DNA of 64,000 bases, taken from positions 34,611 through 98,610 of the forward strand of contig NZ_JBQCGW010000003.1 in assembly GCF_051955275.1 (NCBI RefSeq), given 5' to 3'. A model generated the notes under the pieces. It made no database searches, had not been told where the DNA came from, and saw only the letters and a list, made by a program, of their open reading frames with translations. The translations under genes were made by a program, and so were the position numbers. Source of the stretch: Pseudobacter sp051955275. GTDB lineage: Bacteria; Bacteroidota; Bacteroidia; Chitinophagales; Chitinophagaceae. Shown piece by piece: positions 35,044 to 44,763 of the stretch. Each line of letters begins with the position of its first letter. Position 1 is the first letter of the stretch.

Positions 35044-36325
35044 GTATTGATTTTTGAATTGATTCAACAAATTTTTGAGTCATGCCCCTTGCCGTTTGCT
35101 GTTGAAACGCGGGGTGATCTTCCGGTACCGGCTCGAAGTCTGGCAGCTCCTTTACCATTTGAAGGAATTTTTCCCTGGCTGCATCTGTTCTGTCTGCCGG
35201 CATATTGCCTTCCACAGCTGTATATTCAACCACGTATGGATAATTCAGTTCCCGCAGGAATGCAGCCGGGAAAGAGTCTTTTTGCAGGAAAGCAAAGAAA
35301 GGCCTCCCGGAGGCGATCATACCCATGAGCTTGGATGCAGCATAATAAGGGGTAAGATCTCCTATGATGAGCAATATGTCTGCTTCCATCGTAAGTTCGA
35401 GTGCACGTCTGTAAGTTACCCTGTCAGGTATTTCAGTAATAAAATCTTCCGCTTTTGCCTTTTCGATCAGCTGCCTGATGCGTGGTTGCGCCAATCCGCT
35501 GCCAGCATAGCTTGTTCCGATAAATTCAACTTTCAACGGTTCTTGTTTATTGGCCAGCACCAGCGCCTGCAACAATGCATCTGCCACAGGTTCCATGGAT
35601 TCGGAGAGCGCTCCTATATAACGTACAAGCTTAGTTGCTTTTGGGGTTTCCGTTCCGGAAGCACGTACTGCCCTGTAATCTCCCAGTTCCACGCCATATG
35701 GAAGAGCGGCCATGTTTTTGTCTGCAATAACGGGATACCGTTCAATAAGGTCATTCAGTATGCCTTGGGAAACTGCAATGATCAGCGAACTTCTTTTCAC
35801 CACAAACCCCTCGAGTGCTTTGGCCACGTACTGACTCATACGGGCTTTGAAGCCCGGCTTGACAGTCTTTCTCGCCCAGGGATCGATAAAATCTATTCCA
35901 TATGGAATCCCTGTTTTCCTCTTTATGAAAGGCGCCACGATCATTGTATACCAGGCCGGAACCGGATACAGCACAAAATCCGCTTTATATTCCTTTGCAG
36001 TTTTTTTGATGGTGGAGTACAGATATGGCATCATTCTTAAACCGATATCACCAATCTTGAATTTTCTTGTTTTCCGCTGATCGAGGCATTTGGTGATCAC
36101 CAGGTCAAACTTATTACCTGCAAGCTCAACCATCCATGGATCTGATGCTTCTTCCCGGTAATAATGGTCTACAGTTATTACCACAGGATTCCACCCAAGA
36201 TCGCGGAAATGGGTTACAAGCAACCTTACACGCTGTGAAGGCGGCATTGCCGATGGCGGAAAATGCGGAGCAACGATCAGAACTGTTTTCAATTCCCTGT
36301 TTTTTTGCGGATCATTGAATCCCAT
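35021..36325 (-). CDS. Glycosyltransferase (GT-B, GT4-like)
   Basis: A 434-aa GT-B protein. The N-terminus VLIVAPHFPPSAMPPSQRVRLLVTHF resembles GT4 enzymes of EPS clusters. Central KPGFKARMSQYVAKALEGFVVKRSSLIIAVSQGI is the linker to the donor domain. The donor part (YIGALSESMEP, VEFIGTSYAGSG, ADILLIIGDLTPYYAASKLMGMIASG) is divergent. It overlaps the next gene downstream by 23 nt and the upstream gene by 37 nt. Confidence 0.75.
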   Translation of the reverse strand: MGFNDPQKNRELKTVLIVAPHFPPSAMPPSQRVRLLVTHFRDLGWNPVVITVDHYYREEASDPWMVELAGNKFDLVITKCLDQRKTRKFKIGDIGLRMMPYLYSTIKKTAKEYKADFVLYPVPAWYTMIVAPFIKRKTGIPYGIDFIDPWARKTVKPGFKARMSQYVAKALEGFVVKRSSLIIAVSQGILNDLIERYPVIADKNMAALPYGVELGDYRAVRASGTETPKATKLVRYIGALSESMEPVADALLQALVLANKQEPLKVEFIGTSYAGSGLAQPRIRQLIEKAKAEDFITEIPDRVTYRRALELTMEADILLIIGDLTPYYAASKLMGMIASGRPFFAFLQKDSFPAAFLRELNYPYVVEYTAVEGNMPADRTDAAREKFLQMVKELPDFEPVPEDHPAFQQQTARGMTQKFVESIQKSIHDQTTLR

Positions 36326-37521
36326 ACCGGCTCATAATCATATTCCCAGTACAATTCCTTGTCCCTGGCTTTTTTTGCTGCCTGTTTGAACTGACCCAGC
36401 AAGGCTCTGTCAGTGTTAAGCTCATCGAGCTTCTTCGCCATATCCTCACTGTTACCTGTTTCATAGATCAGGCCCACATTGAATTCCCTGATCGTTTCAA
36501 CGTGGCCGGGAAGATCGGGAACCACTACAGCAAGACCTGCATTGATGGAATCGAACATTTTGTTTGAAGAAGTAAGTCGCTGGTTCATCTGTCCATCCAG
36601 TTCACCGGTAGCTCCAACATCATATCTGATCAGTGAAGCAATGATATGATCCGGATCAGCAGGCTTCAGTATCGTTACTTTATCTGAGATCTTCAGGTCT
36701 TTCAGAATTGTATTCATCTGTTCGAGGCGGGCAGGTGTAATGTTCCCCTGAATATATAAATGCACGGGAGTTTTACAAAAAGAAATGGCCTTCACCACCG
36801 TCTGCAGGCCCCTGATATTCTCAGGAACAATTGTAAGCCCATGCCATACGATGCGCAAAGTCTTGTCTTCCTGAGCAGTTCCATCCACATTATGTTTTGA
36901 GGGTGTGTTTCTCACCCTGATAACATCCCTGTCATCCTTCCTGAAATCCTCTTTCAGTTTTTCCCGCATCACATTGGTAGTGGCAATCACTATATCTATG
37001 TCTTTGGCATAAGCAGCTTCCGCAGCAATCACCCAATCCCTGGCAACCACTGATGAAAAGTGGTACTGACCCACAAAATATTCCTGGGAATCATACACGA
37101 TCCTGGCGCCTGTTTTCTTTTTGATCTCCACCGCCAGAGGCAATGTGTCAACCAGGTGAATGATTATATAATCGAATTTTTCATTTTTCAGTGCGGATGG
37201 GAAAAGCACGTAGCCTTTGTTCAGTACATGTTTGAAGAACAGGCGGCTTCTGAATCTTTTGAACATCTCAAATCCAAAACGGCTAACCAGACTTGAATAT
37301 AACCAGTTGAACCTGCTCCCCTGGCTCCTCTTGGAGATATCAACTTCAACCAATCTCCATTTGCGTGAACCCTTCACTCCTTCCTGGATCTCTTTGGTGG
37401 TCAGCCCTGTCAATGTATTGTACACAGTAACTTCCGCTCCTTTTCCATGAAGAAAATCAGCCGCCTTGAGCAAACGGGGGTTGTAGCTGATCTCCGAAGG
37501 GCTAATAAGAAGGACTTTCAT
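36289..37521 (-). CDS. Glycosyltransferase (GT-B, GT4-like)
   Basis: About 410 aa from ATG 37521 (MKVLLISPSEISYNPRLLKAAD); the earlier in-frame start at 37539 is TTG. The acceptor domain has LLISPSEISYNPRLLKA. The donor domain has RIVWHGLTIVPENIRGLQTV, HLYIQGNITPARLEQM, and NQRLTSSNKMFDSINAGLAVVVPDLPGHVE. It belongs to a tight group of three glycosyltransferases (37-nt overlap with the next). Donor and acceptor are unknown. Confidence 0.78.
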   Translation of the reverse strand: MKVLLISPSEISYNPRLLKAADFLHGKGAEVTVYNTLTGLTTKEIQEGVKGSRKWRLVEVDISKRSQGSRFNWLYSSLVSRFGFEMFKRFRSRLFFKHVLNKGYVLFPSALKNEKFDYIIIHLVDTLPLAVEIKKKTGARIVYDSQEYFVGQYHFSSVVARDWVIAAEAAYAKDIDIVIATTNVMREKLKEDFRKDDRDVIRVRNTPSKHNVDGTAQEDKTLRIVWHGLTIVPENIRGLQTVVKAISFCKTPVHLYIQGNITPARLEQMNTILKDLKISDKVTILKPADPDHIIASLIRYDVGATGELDGQMNQRLTSSNKMFDSINAGLAVVVPDLPGHVETIREFNVGLIYETGNSEDMAKKLDELNTDRALLGQFKQAAKKARDKELYWEYDYEPVWDSMIRKKTGN

Positions 37522-37535
37522 AATTATAATAAATT

Positions 37536-38918
37536 TCAATGATTGTGTTCAGCGGTATTTTGTTGTTCACCGGCAATCACATCCTGCATAATCGCCCACA
37601 ATTTAGTAACAGCCTGCGGGGTGCCGAATTGTTTTAAATATTGCATATCCAGATTGGCAGAGTACCCGTTCAGGCAAAGCTGCTCCAGTGTATCGGTTGC
37701 ATTTTCTATCTGATCGGGATCAGCAATTACGCCCAATCCGCTCTTACGGAGAAACTCTTCCTGAATGCCCGGTGTAACAAGCCCAAGTACAGGTTTTCCT
37801 GAACGCATATAGGTAAATAGTTTTGAAGGAAGGCAATAATGATCCTTTCCCATAACCTTTTCTGATGTGCCCAGCAGAAGATCGAATCCCTTTTCCAGCT
37901 CCAATACTTTCTGCCTTGGTTGAAATCCATGCAGAATAACATTTTCAGTCAGGCCAGCATCTGCCGCCATTTCTTTTAACCATGGCTGCGACTCACCTAT
38001 ATGATGAAAGAATATCCTGGATTTCCATTCTGGTCTTTTTTCAAACAACCTTTTAAGTGTCTGGAAGAAGAAGTAAGGCGAACGGTACAACCAGTCCTCT
38101 TTAACCGGAGTGTACTGCAGCATGCGATGCCCCTTTTTACGGTACCATGGCTGCAGCATCATCTTTCTGGCTTCGGGCGAATAATAGAAAGCCCCGGTAT
38201 ACCCTATATGATAAGCTTCCTTATCGCCAAGCGGAGAAGCCTTTACAGTCAGCGTTTCTGGCAATTCCTCATTGGAGGAATTGAATATGATATTGAATTT
38301 CGTTCCGGCTATCGATGGATGTGTTTCCTGAAAGATCTTTCCCAGTTGAGGGGTAACAGTAACAATGGATGTTGCCTGTTTGAACGCCTTTCGTTCCTGT
38401 TTCTTTTTTGCGAGATAATGGAAATAGCTGCCTACAGGCCCCATGGATAGTTTGGCCCATGCATCGCGCATATCAAGAACGAGAGGCAGGTTGAATTTTT
38501 TGGAAATATCTTCGGCAAGCCCGGCAGCGCTGAAAGGAGGAGCAGTTGCATACAAAGCTTCCGGTTTATATTTTTCAATGATCTGCGGCAGTCTGTTGAA
38601 CAGGTTATCTCTCCAGGCCATTCCAAATCTGTCACTGGTAGAAAAATAAGTATAGTAAAATCTCTTTAGTTTTCCATCAGTATACTGTGAGATATCCTTG
38701 ATGGGAATCCGGATCACAGTTGCTTCTTCAGGGACCAGCTGCAATAAATGATCGTCGTAATTACCATGGAGTTTCCGGAAGGTTTCATCTATTTCAAAAG
38801 TCAATATAACCGGATGGATACCTTTTTCAGACAGCCCCCTGATAAACCTGAGAGGACGGAATACCCCACCTGCATTAAGCGGCGGGAATTCCATAACCAG
38901 AAATAATACAGTCATCAT
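37536..38918 (-). CDS. Glycosyltransferase family 4 (GT-B)
   Basis: A 460-aa GT-B protein. The N-terminus MTVLFLVMEFPPLNAGGVFRPLRFIRGL contains the GT4 G-G loop; LPLVLDMRDAW and QATSIVTVTPQLGKIF mark the inter-domain region. The donor domain has FHHIGESQPWLKEMAADAGL, LHGFQPRQKVLELEKGFDLLLG and KDHYCLPSKLFTYMRSGKPVLG. It follows the 2-epimerase gene by 8 nt. Confidence 0.85.
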   Translation of the reverse strand: MMTVLFLVMEFPPLNAGGVFRPLRFIRGLSEKGIHPVILTFEIDETFRKLHGNYDDHLLQLVPEEATVIRIPIKDISQYTDGKLKRFYYTYFSTSDRFGMAWRDNLFNRLPQIIEKYKPEALYATAPPFSAAGLAEDISKKFNLPLVLDMRDAWAKLSMGPVGSYFHYLAKKKQERKAFKQATSIVTVTPQLGKIFQETHPSIAGTKFNIIFNSSNEELPETLTVKASPLGDKEAYHIGYTGAFYYSPEARKMMLQPWYRKKGHRMLQYTPVKEDWLYRSPYFFFQTLKRLFEKRPEWKSRIFFHHIGESQPWLKEMAADAGLTENVILHGFQPRQKVLELEKGFDLLLGTSEKVMGKDHYCLPSKLFTYMRSGKPVLGLVTPGIQEEFLRKSGLGVIADPDQIENATDTLEQLCLNGYSANLDMQYLKQFGTPQAVTKLWAIMQDVIAGEQQNTAEHNH

Positions 38919-38926
38919 TCAATGAT

Positions 38927-39991
38927 TCAGGAATAATAAATACTTCTGATGATGGAGGCAATTTGTTCAGAGGCGGAACCATCGCCATAGAGGGGGTGCC
39001 AGGAACTTGCCTCTACTTCTGCAGTATAGGCTGCAGCAATTTTTTCTGTATCTGCCCCGGTGAGGATATTCCAGTTATGGTGCATTGTTTCCACCCATTC
39101 TGTTTCGGTCCTCAAGGTGATGCAGGGCTTTTTCAACCAGTAAGCTTCTTTTTGTAAACCACCAGAATCTGTCAGTACTTTCCGGCAATGGCTCAATGCG
39201 CAGAGCATTTCAAAGTATGAGAGTGGATCTGTAATATGGAGGTTGGCAGGAATGGAAATTTTGCTGATTTTTTCTCTAAGGCGTGGATGCAGTGGCCAGA
39301 GCACAGGCGCATCAATTTTACCTACCGCGCTGAGGATACTCAGAAGGTTCTCTTCATTATCGGTATTGACAGGTCTGTGCAGTGTCAAAAGATTAAAGTC
39401 AGATCCTTTAAATGGCAGTATTGATTCCAGGCTCACTTTACCGGCTGAATATTCACTGAAGATTTTCACCGCATCAAACATCACATCCCCCACATCATAC
39501 ACATGTGTGGTGATGCCTTCCTTTGCCAGTTGCTCTTTCCCTTTATCGGAGGAGCAGAACAGCACGGAAGACAGATGATCTGTAACAATCCTGTTGATCT
39601 CTTCCGGCATTGCCCTGTTGAAGCTTCTTAGGCCGGCTTCCACATGTATGATGGGTAATTGCAGTTTGGAAGCAACTACGGATCCAGCCAGGGTGGAGTT
39701 GGTGTCTCCATAAAGCAGTAATGCTTTGGGGGCAGTGCCGAGCGACTGAAGATACACTTCCATCTTCTCGATCATTTTGGCCGTTTGTGCCCCGTGAGAG
39801 CCGGAGCCGGCTTCGAGGTTCACATCCCACTGCGGCAATCCCAGTTCATCCCAGAATACAGCACTCATCCTGTTGTCATAATGCTGACCTGTATGGATCA
39901 CTTTCTCATTTATGCCAGCCTCCCTGAGTGCTTTGGATACTACTGCTGCTTTAACAAATTGCGGCCTTGCTCCAATAACCGTAACGATCAT
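38927..39991 (-). CDS. wecB: UDP-N-acetylglucosamine 2-epimerase (non-hydrolysing)
   Basis: A 354-aa GT-B-like epimerase. Family positions include VIGARPQFVKAAVVSKAL, IHTGQHYDNRMS, GDTNSTLAGSVVASKL, HVEAGLRSFNRAMPEEINR and LTDSGGLQKEAYWLKKP. It converts UDP-GlcNAc or a derivative to the manno epimer. A second member lies at 42872-43951, so the two probably act on different sugars. It follows the amidotransferase gene by 11 nt. Confidence 0.92.
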   Translation of the reverse strand: MIVTVIGARPQFVKAAVVSKALREAGINEKVIHTGQHYDNRMSAVFWDELGLPQWDVNLEAGSGSHGAQTAKMIEKMEVYLQSLGTAPKALLLYGDTNSTLAGSVVASKLQLPIIHVEAGLRSFNRAMPEEINRIVTDHLSSVLFCSSDKGKEQLAKEGITTHVYDVGDVMFDAVKIFSEYSAGKVSLESILPFKGSDFNLLTLHRPVNTDNEENLLSILSAVGKIDAPVLWPLHPRLREKISKISIPANLHITDPLSYFEMLCALSHCRKVLTDSGGLQKEAYWLKKPCITLRTETEWVETMHHNWNILTGADTEKIAAAYTAEVEASSWHPLYGDGSASEQIASIIRSIYYS

Positions 39992-40002
39992 CTGTGGATG
40001 TT

Positions 40003-41220
40003 TTATTTTTTTCTAACCAGGGATACTACTGGCGAAGCCATTTTGATAATCGACCAGTATAACCTGCGTTGAGCAGCATCGGTGCCAAATTCATCGTGGT
40101 TCCTGTTAGGCTGATTGATGATATCAACGAATTCTTCCAGGCCGAAACCGAGCTTTTTGCTCACGTATTCAAGATCTTCCATTATCAGGGAAAAGTCATA
40201 CGGTGGCATAGCCAGTTCTTCCAGCGCCTGTGCTTTTGTTATCTGACCGGAAAAAATAAGATTGGAAAGATGGGCCTTCCTTTTATCTATTCCGAATTTC
40301 ACAGGCAACACGTATCCCTGATAGAATCTTGTGAAGATATTTTCATAGTGCTTGCCTCCATAGTCTTTCCAGTCCAGTTCCCTGGCAAGCAAATCCTTCA
40401 CATCTTTTTTATTGTAATCCACATACTCCAGTAATTCTGTGATGCGGATCTTTTTATATCCTGAATAATACCCGAATTGCCACACACCAAGAGAAGGCAA
40501 TTCTTTCAGGGATGCATTCTCAAAACGGCGGTGAATATTTTTCAGGTTTACAAGATCAAACTTATTGTAGTTCCATGCAGAAGGAAGCACAGCTTCTGTT
40601 ACCGTGTTCTTTCCGCTGAGGATATGGCGTATGCCGAATTTCGCTGCTGTTTTATAAAGGGAGCCGAAGATCATATGATCCGCAGGCACGTCCATATCAA
40701 GCACGGAGGCGCGATAATAGGAACGCTGCAGCTTCTTCATCTCTTCCCAGTTCATCACTATGGTATACAGGTTGAAACCGAGCTTCTTTATGATATTCTC
40801 GATATTCTGCACAGCCAGTTCAAGGTTCCAGCCATAATCGAAATGCACCACCAGCGGACGAAGCCCCTGTTCTTTCGCCAGCCAGGCCAGGTATGAGCTG
40901 TCTGCCCCGCCGCTTAAACCCAGGATGCAGTCATATTCCTTTCCTTTGCCTTCAGCTTTGATCATGGCAATGGCAGCTTCCAGCTTCTTCCTGCCAGCTT
41001 CTCCGGTGAAAACATTATTTGCTTCAGCCCTTTTATATTGATGGTAGTAATTGGAGATCCCGTCCTTGTCAAAAGTGATATTGGGATCGGCAATGGTGTC
41101 CATTACACTCACACTGCACTGCTGATAAGGTCTGTTGCCATTGATAGCAGGATCCTTCTTCAGCATTTCCTCATCATACCTGCGCAGTTTTGATGAAATA
41201 TTCTGTGTAACGTTGTTCAT
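40003..41220 (-). CDS. N-acetyl sugar amidotransferase (WbpG/PseA-like)
   Basis: About 405 aa from ATG 41220 (MNNVTQNISSKLRRYDEEM). It has a PP-loop ATPase motif LGLSGGADSSYLAWLA and Cys residues of the family (QCSVSVMDT). In Pseudomonas O5 LPS, WbpG acts with HisH2 and HisF2 to turn an acetamido group into an acetamidino group, using ammonia from glutamine. HisH- and HisF-like genes lie close by (43964-45372), which supports this role. It is 10 nt downstream of the oxidoreductase gene. Confidence 0.88.
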   Translation of the reverse strand: MNNVTQNISSKLRRYDEEMLKKDPAINGNRPYQQCSVSVMDTIADPNITFDKDGISNYYHQYKRAEANNVFTGEAGRKKLEAAIAMIKAEGKGKEYDCILGLSGGADSSYLAWLAKEQGLRPLVVHFDYGWNLELAVQNIENIIKKLGFNLYTIVMNWEEMKKLQRSYYRASVLDMDVPADHMIFGSLYKTAAKFGIRHILSGKNTVTEAVLPSAWNYNKFDLVNLKNIHRRFENASLKELPSLGVWQFGYYSGYKKIRITELLEYVDYNKKDVKDLLARELDWKDYGGKHYENIFTRFYQGYVLPVKFGIDKRKAHLSNLIFSGQITKAQALEELAMPPYDFSLIMEDLEYVSKKLGFGLEEFVDIINQPNRNHDEFGTDAAQRRLYWSIIKMASPVVSLVRKK

Positions 41221-41230
41221 ACGTGTAAGT

Positions 41231-42262
41231 TTATAGTTGGTTGGCTTTGTGCGCGTAAATCTTTTCAATGATCTCCACCACTTTCAGGCCTTCCAGCGCA
41301 TTGGTAGTAATGGGCCCCCGGCCTTTGAGCACTTCGATAACATTTTCGAAGATGAAATGGTGGTTTGCAGCCGACCCTTTATAAGGCCCGTAATCATTGG
41401 GAGGATTGGATGGGGGTAGTTCAGGCATCACATAATCTTTGATATTGCATACCTGCACTTCATTCATATACTGACCACCTACTTTCACCGTACCATTTTC
41501 TCCGATGATAGTGATACTGCTTTCCAGATTCTCATTCCAAACGGAAGTGGAATAATTGATGGTTCCGATACCGCCGTTCACGAAGTCAAAATTCACGAAA
41601 CCAGAGTCTTCAAATTGAGTGAGGTGTGCGTGATTGAAACTATTGAACCTTCCCCTGATATTTTCAATATCCCCGAAAAGCCAGAACATGATATCGATAA
41701 AGTGGGAGAACTGCGTGAAAAGAGTTCCACCATCCAGGTCTTTGGTGCCATGCCAGTTATTACCTGTATAGTACCTGCCATCCCTGTTCCAGTAACAGTT
41801 GATCTGAACCATATAGATATCTCCCATGATCTTTCTGCGGAGGATATCTTTCAGCCAGACTGAAGGAGGGGAATACCTGTTCTGCATCACGCAGAATACC
41901 TGCTTGTGATGATGAAGGGCTTCATAAATGATCCTTTCACAACCGGCTTTTGTAAGAGCCATAGGTTTTTCGATCACCACATGCTTTCCGGCCTTTAAAC
42001 CTTTGAGGGCATGCTCTTCGTGCAAACCATTGGGAGTTGCGATACAAAGAACATCATAATCGAGGTCTGCATTGAGCAGGTCTTCTACTGAATTGAAAAA
42101 AGGGACGGATGAATAGGCGTCAAGTTTCAATTGTTCTTTCGGAGAAACATCAGCCAGGGCAACCAGCTGACATTCTGCATTATTGGAGATCATTGCAGCG
42201 TGACGCTTTCCGATATGTCCGCAGCCTACTACTGCAAATTTTATGTGGCCGTTATTGTTCAT
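41231..42262 (-). CDS. Gfo/Idh/MocA-family oxidoreductase (WbpB-like)
   Basis: About 343 aa from ATG 42262 (MNNNGHIKFAVVGCGHIGKR); the TTG six bases earlier is less likely. The Rossmann motif is VVGCGHIGKRHAAMI, and the conserved EKPMAL lies near residue 100. The C-terminal domain has GGTLFTQFSHFIDIMFWLFG with the His typical of this family. In the diacetamido-mannuronic acid pathway, WbpB oxidises the C3 hydroxyl before amination. The neighbouring acetyltransferase and 2-epimerase fit the same pathway. Confidence 0.85.
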   Translation of the reverse strand: MNNNGHIKFAVVGCGHIGKRHAAMISNNAECQLVALADVSPKEQLKLDAYSSVPFFNSVEDLLNADLDYDVLCIATPNGLHEEHALKGLKAGKHVVIEKPMALTKAGCERIIYEALHHHKQVFCVMQNRYSPPSVWLKDILRRKIMGDIYMVQINCYWNRDGRYYTGNNWHGTKDLDGGTLFTQFSHFIDIMFWLFGDIENIRGRFNSFNHAHLTQFEDSGFVNFDFVNGGIGTINYSTSVWNENLESSITIIGENGTVKVGGQYMNEVQVCNIKDYVMPELPPSNPPNDYGPYKGSAANHHFIFENVIEVLKGRGPITTNALEGLKVVEIIEKIYAHKANQL

Positions 42263-42833
42263 GGTCAAGTTTGATTACGGTATTATTTTTCAATTGGTAT
42301 TGTTGATTTGTTTCAGGGCAAACGGCAATGCCATCTGCGTTGAATGCAAGACGATGGCCATATTCACTGATCCAGCCGGCCTGCCTGGCCGGATTGCCGA
42401 TCACCAGTGCATATGCGGGAACAGCTTTAGTAACAACAGCTCCTGCTCCGATGAAGGAAAACTCACCGATCTCATGTCCACAGACAATGGTGGCATTGGC
42501 ACCGATGCTGGCCCCTCTCCGTACGATTGTTTCCCTGTACTGGTCTTTCCTGGCGATGGCGCTCCTTGGATTGATCACATTGGTAAACACCATGGATGGA
42601 CCCAGGAATACATCATCCTCACATTTAACACCAGTATAAATTGATACGTTGTTCTGCACTTTTACATTATTACCCAGCACTACAGAAGGCGATACCACTA
42701 CATTCTGACCGAGGTTACAGTTCTCACCAATCACACAATTGGGCATCACATGACTGAAATGCCAGATTTTAGTTCCTTTTCCGATCGTGCATCCTTCATC
42801 GATCACTGCAGTAGGATGAGCATAAAATTCCAT
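42252..42833 (-). CDS. Sugar N-acetyltransferase, left-handed beta-helix (WbpD-like)
   Basis: A 193-aa trimeric-type acyltransferase. Continuous hexapeptide repeats (IGKGTKIWHFSHVMPNCVIG, LGQNVVVSPSVVLGNNVKVQ, VSIYTGVKCEDDVFLGPSMVF) are characteristic of the WbpD/WlbB group that N-acetylates UDP-3-amino sugars. It overlaps the oxidoreductase by 11 nt. The C-terminus carries an unusual extension (VCPETNQQYQLKNNTVIKLD). Confidence 0.85.
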   Translation of the reverse strand: MEFYAHPTAVIDEGCTIGKGTKIWHFSHVMPNCVIGENCNLGQNVVVSPSVVLGNNVKVQNNVSIYTGVKCEDDVFLGPSMVFTNVINPRSAIARKDQYRETIVRRGASIGANATIVCGHEIGEFSFIGAGAVVTKAVPAYALVIGNPARQAGWISEYGHRLAFNADGIAVCPETNQQYQLKNNTVIKLDHEQ

Positions 42834-42871
42834 CAGCTGTCTCCTTGAGAGTTTATTGAATTGTTTTTCTT

Positions 42872-43951
42872 TCAGTTTTGCAACAAAAGGTCAATAATCT
42901 GTTGCGATGTAGTGCCATCCCCGAATGGGTTGGCGCCACTGGTCATGGCAAGATAAGCTGCATCATCTTCCAGCAATTGTACTGACCGGCTAACGATTCT
43001 GTCTACTTCAGTTCCTACCAGTTCTCCAAAGCCGTTCTCCACAACTTCCGGTCTTTCCGTTACATTCCGGAGAATGAGTACGGGCTTTTTGAACGAAGGA
43101 CATTCTTCCTGAATACCGCCAGAGTCGGACCACACGAGGTATGCATCGTTCAGTTGGTTGATCAGTTCAAAATAGTTCATGGGAGGCGTCAGGGTCAGTT
43201 GCGGCAAATCTCCGAGCTCTCTGTACACTACCTCTTTAACGTTGGGATTGGGATGAACAGGCCAGACAAAGTCCAGTTCAGGATATTCCGCGGCCATCCT
43301 TTTAACTGCTGTACATATATTCAGAATACCTGCTCCATAATTCTCTCTACGGTGAGCGGTGATCAATACTTTCCTTCTGGCGGGCGTGGAATTGACCATT
43401 CCTTTTTTCTTAACCAGTTGCACCATATCTACTATAGTATTACCGGTAACAAATACACGGTCTGGCGAAACGCCCTCTCTGAGAAGGTTCTGGGCCGCCT
43501 GTGCAGTGGGTGCAAAATTGTATCTGGCAAAAATAGAGATTAGTCTCCTGTTGAATTCTTCGGGGAATGGCTCCTCCAGGTTATAGCTACGTAGCCCGGC
43601 CTCGATATGTCCCACAGGTATTTTGTTGTAGAAACAAACGGTACCTACCGTTGCTACGGTAGAAGTATCGCCCTGCACCAGCACAACGTCCGGTTTCTCT
43701 TCTTTCAGCACAGGGTCAATCTTTGCAGTAACGTTCAGCATAATATCTGTCAACGACTGATTATGCTGCATTATATTTAAATTATAATGTGGCCTGATAT
43801 TGAAATATCCTTCTATCTCTTCTACCATTTCCCTATGCTGTCCTGTACTTATCAGCACTAATTCGATAGCAGGATTCTGCTGCATCTGAAGGATCAATGG
43901 CACCAGTTTGATGATCTCAGGCCTCGTTCCGTATACAACGCTTATTTTCAT
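42872..43951 (-). CDS. UDP-N-acetylglucosamine 2-epimerase family (WbpI-like)
   Basis: A 359-aa non-hydrolysing epimerase. VYGTRPEIIKLVPLILQM, STGQHREMVEEI, VQGDTSTVATVGTVCFYNKIPVGHIEAGLRSYN and VWSDSGGIQEECPSFKKPVL are family hallmarks. Its place between the acetyltransferase and the HisF-like gene suggests it epimerises the 2,3-diacetamido glucuronic derivative, as WbpI does. That substrate assignment is inferred. Confidence 0.9.
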   Translation of the reverse strand: MKISVVYGTRPEIIKLVPLILQMQQNPAIELVLISTGQHREMVEEIEGYFNIRPHYNLNIMQHNQSLTDIMLNVTAKIDPVLKEEKPDVVLVQGDTSTVATVGTVCFYNKIPVGHIEAGLRSYNLEEPFPEEFNRRLISIFARYNFAPTAQAAQNLLREGVSPDRVFVTGNTIVDMVQLVKKKGMVNSTPARRKVLITAHRRENYGAGILNICTAVKRMAAEYPELDFVWPVHPNPNVKEVVYRELGDLPQLTLTPPMNYFELINQLNDAYLVWSDSGGIQEECPSFKKPVLILRNVTERPEVVENGFGELVGTEVDRIVSRSVQLLEDDAAYLAMTSGANPFGDGTTSQQIIDLLLQN

Positions 43952-43963
43952 AGTTATTTTCTG

Positions 43964-44755
43964 TTAGGCCCTTAAGTTGTTATCACTGAGTTTATTATAA
44001 AACTTCTCTTTCAACTCAGTCTGTGAAGGGTAGGAAATAAGTACCGCATTATGTGGTCTTTGAAAAACGAACATACTTCCGGCAGCAACTGCAGACGCCT
44101 GTCCTTCGGTTACCGCCAGCCTGAAGTCATCGATATTACCAGCTCCTCCACAGGCAATCACGGGAATGTCCAACGCTGCACTTACCCGTTTGAGTATGTC
44201 CAGATCATATCCCTTGTAGGTTCCATCCTTTTCAATGGCATTCAGTAATATTTCCCCCGCGCCAAGTTCTTCACATCGCTGGGCAAATGCTACAGGGTCA
44301 AGGTCTGTTGAGTGTGATCCATTATTGGTGTACACTCTGTACTTTCCCCAAAAATTCTTTTTTACATCGATGCTTACAGTTATGCTCTGTCTGCCGAAAC
44401 GATCGGCGATCTGAGTAATAAGTTCAGGCGTGCTTACCGCCGATTTATTGATGATTACTTTTTCTATTCCGTTGAACAGGATTTCACGCACTTCTTCGAT
44501 CTGCGTGATACCTCCTCCATATGCAAGCGGCATGAAGGCTTCTCCTGCAATCTCCCTGATCCACTGGATATTCGGTTTCCTTCTTTCCCGGGTGGCGCCG
44601 ATATCTATGATTGCGAGTTCATCCACTTCTTTTTCGTTGAAGATCTTCACCGCATTGATGGGATCTCCTACGTAACGGTAGTTTTTGAAGTTTTCGCTTT
44701 TTACCAAACCGTTATTATGCAAAAGCAGTACAGGGATGACGCGGGTTCTTTTCAT
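43964..44755 (-). CDS. HisF-like cyclase/ammonia-channel partner of the sugar amidotransferase
   Basis: A 263-aa (beta-alpha)8 protein of the HisA/HisF family: RTRVIPVLLLHNNGLVKSENF, AIIDIGATRERRKPN, YGGGITQIEEVREIL and ACGGAGNIDDFRLAV. No other histidine genes are present, so this is the HisF2-type subunit that works with WbpG-like amidotransferases. It is 8 nt after the HisH-like gene. The N-terminal Cys/Asp active-site residues of true HisF are partly changed (LLLHNNG). Confidence 0.87.
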   Translation of the reverse strand: MKRTRVIPVLLLHNNGLVKSENFKNYRYVGDPINAVKIFNEKEVDELAIIDIGATRERRKPNIQWIREIAGEAFMPLAYGGGITQIEEVREILFNGIEKVIINKSAVSTPELITQIADRFGRQSITVSIDVKKNFWGKYRVYTNNGSHSTDLDPVAFAQRCEELGAGEILLNAIEKDGTYKGYDLDILKRVSAALDIPVIACGGAGNIDDFRLAVTEGQASAVAAGSMFVFQRPHNAVLISYPSQTELKEKFYNKLSDNNLRA

Positions 44756-44763
44756 AATTGGGG

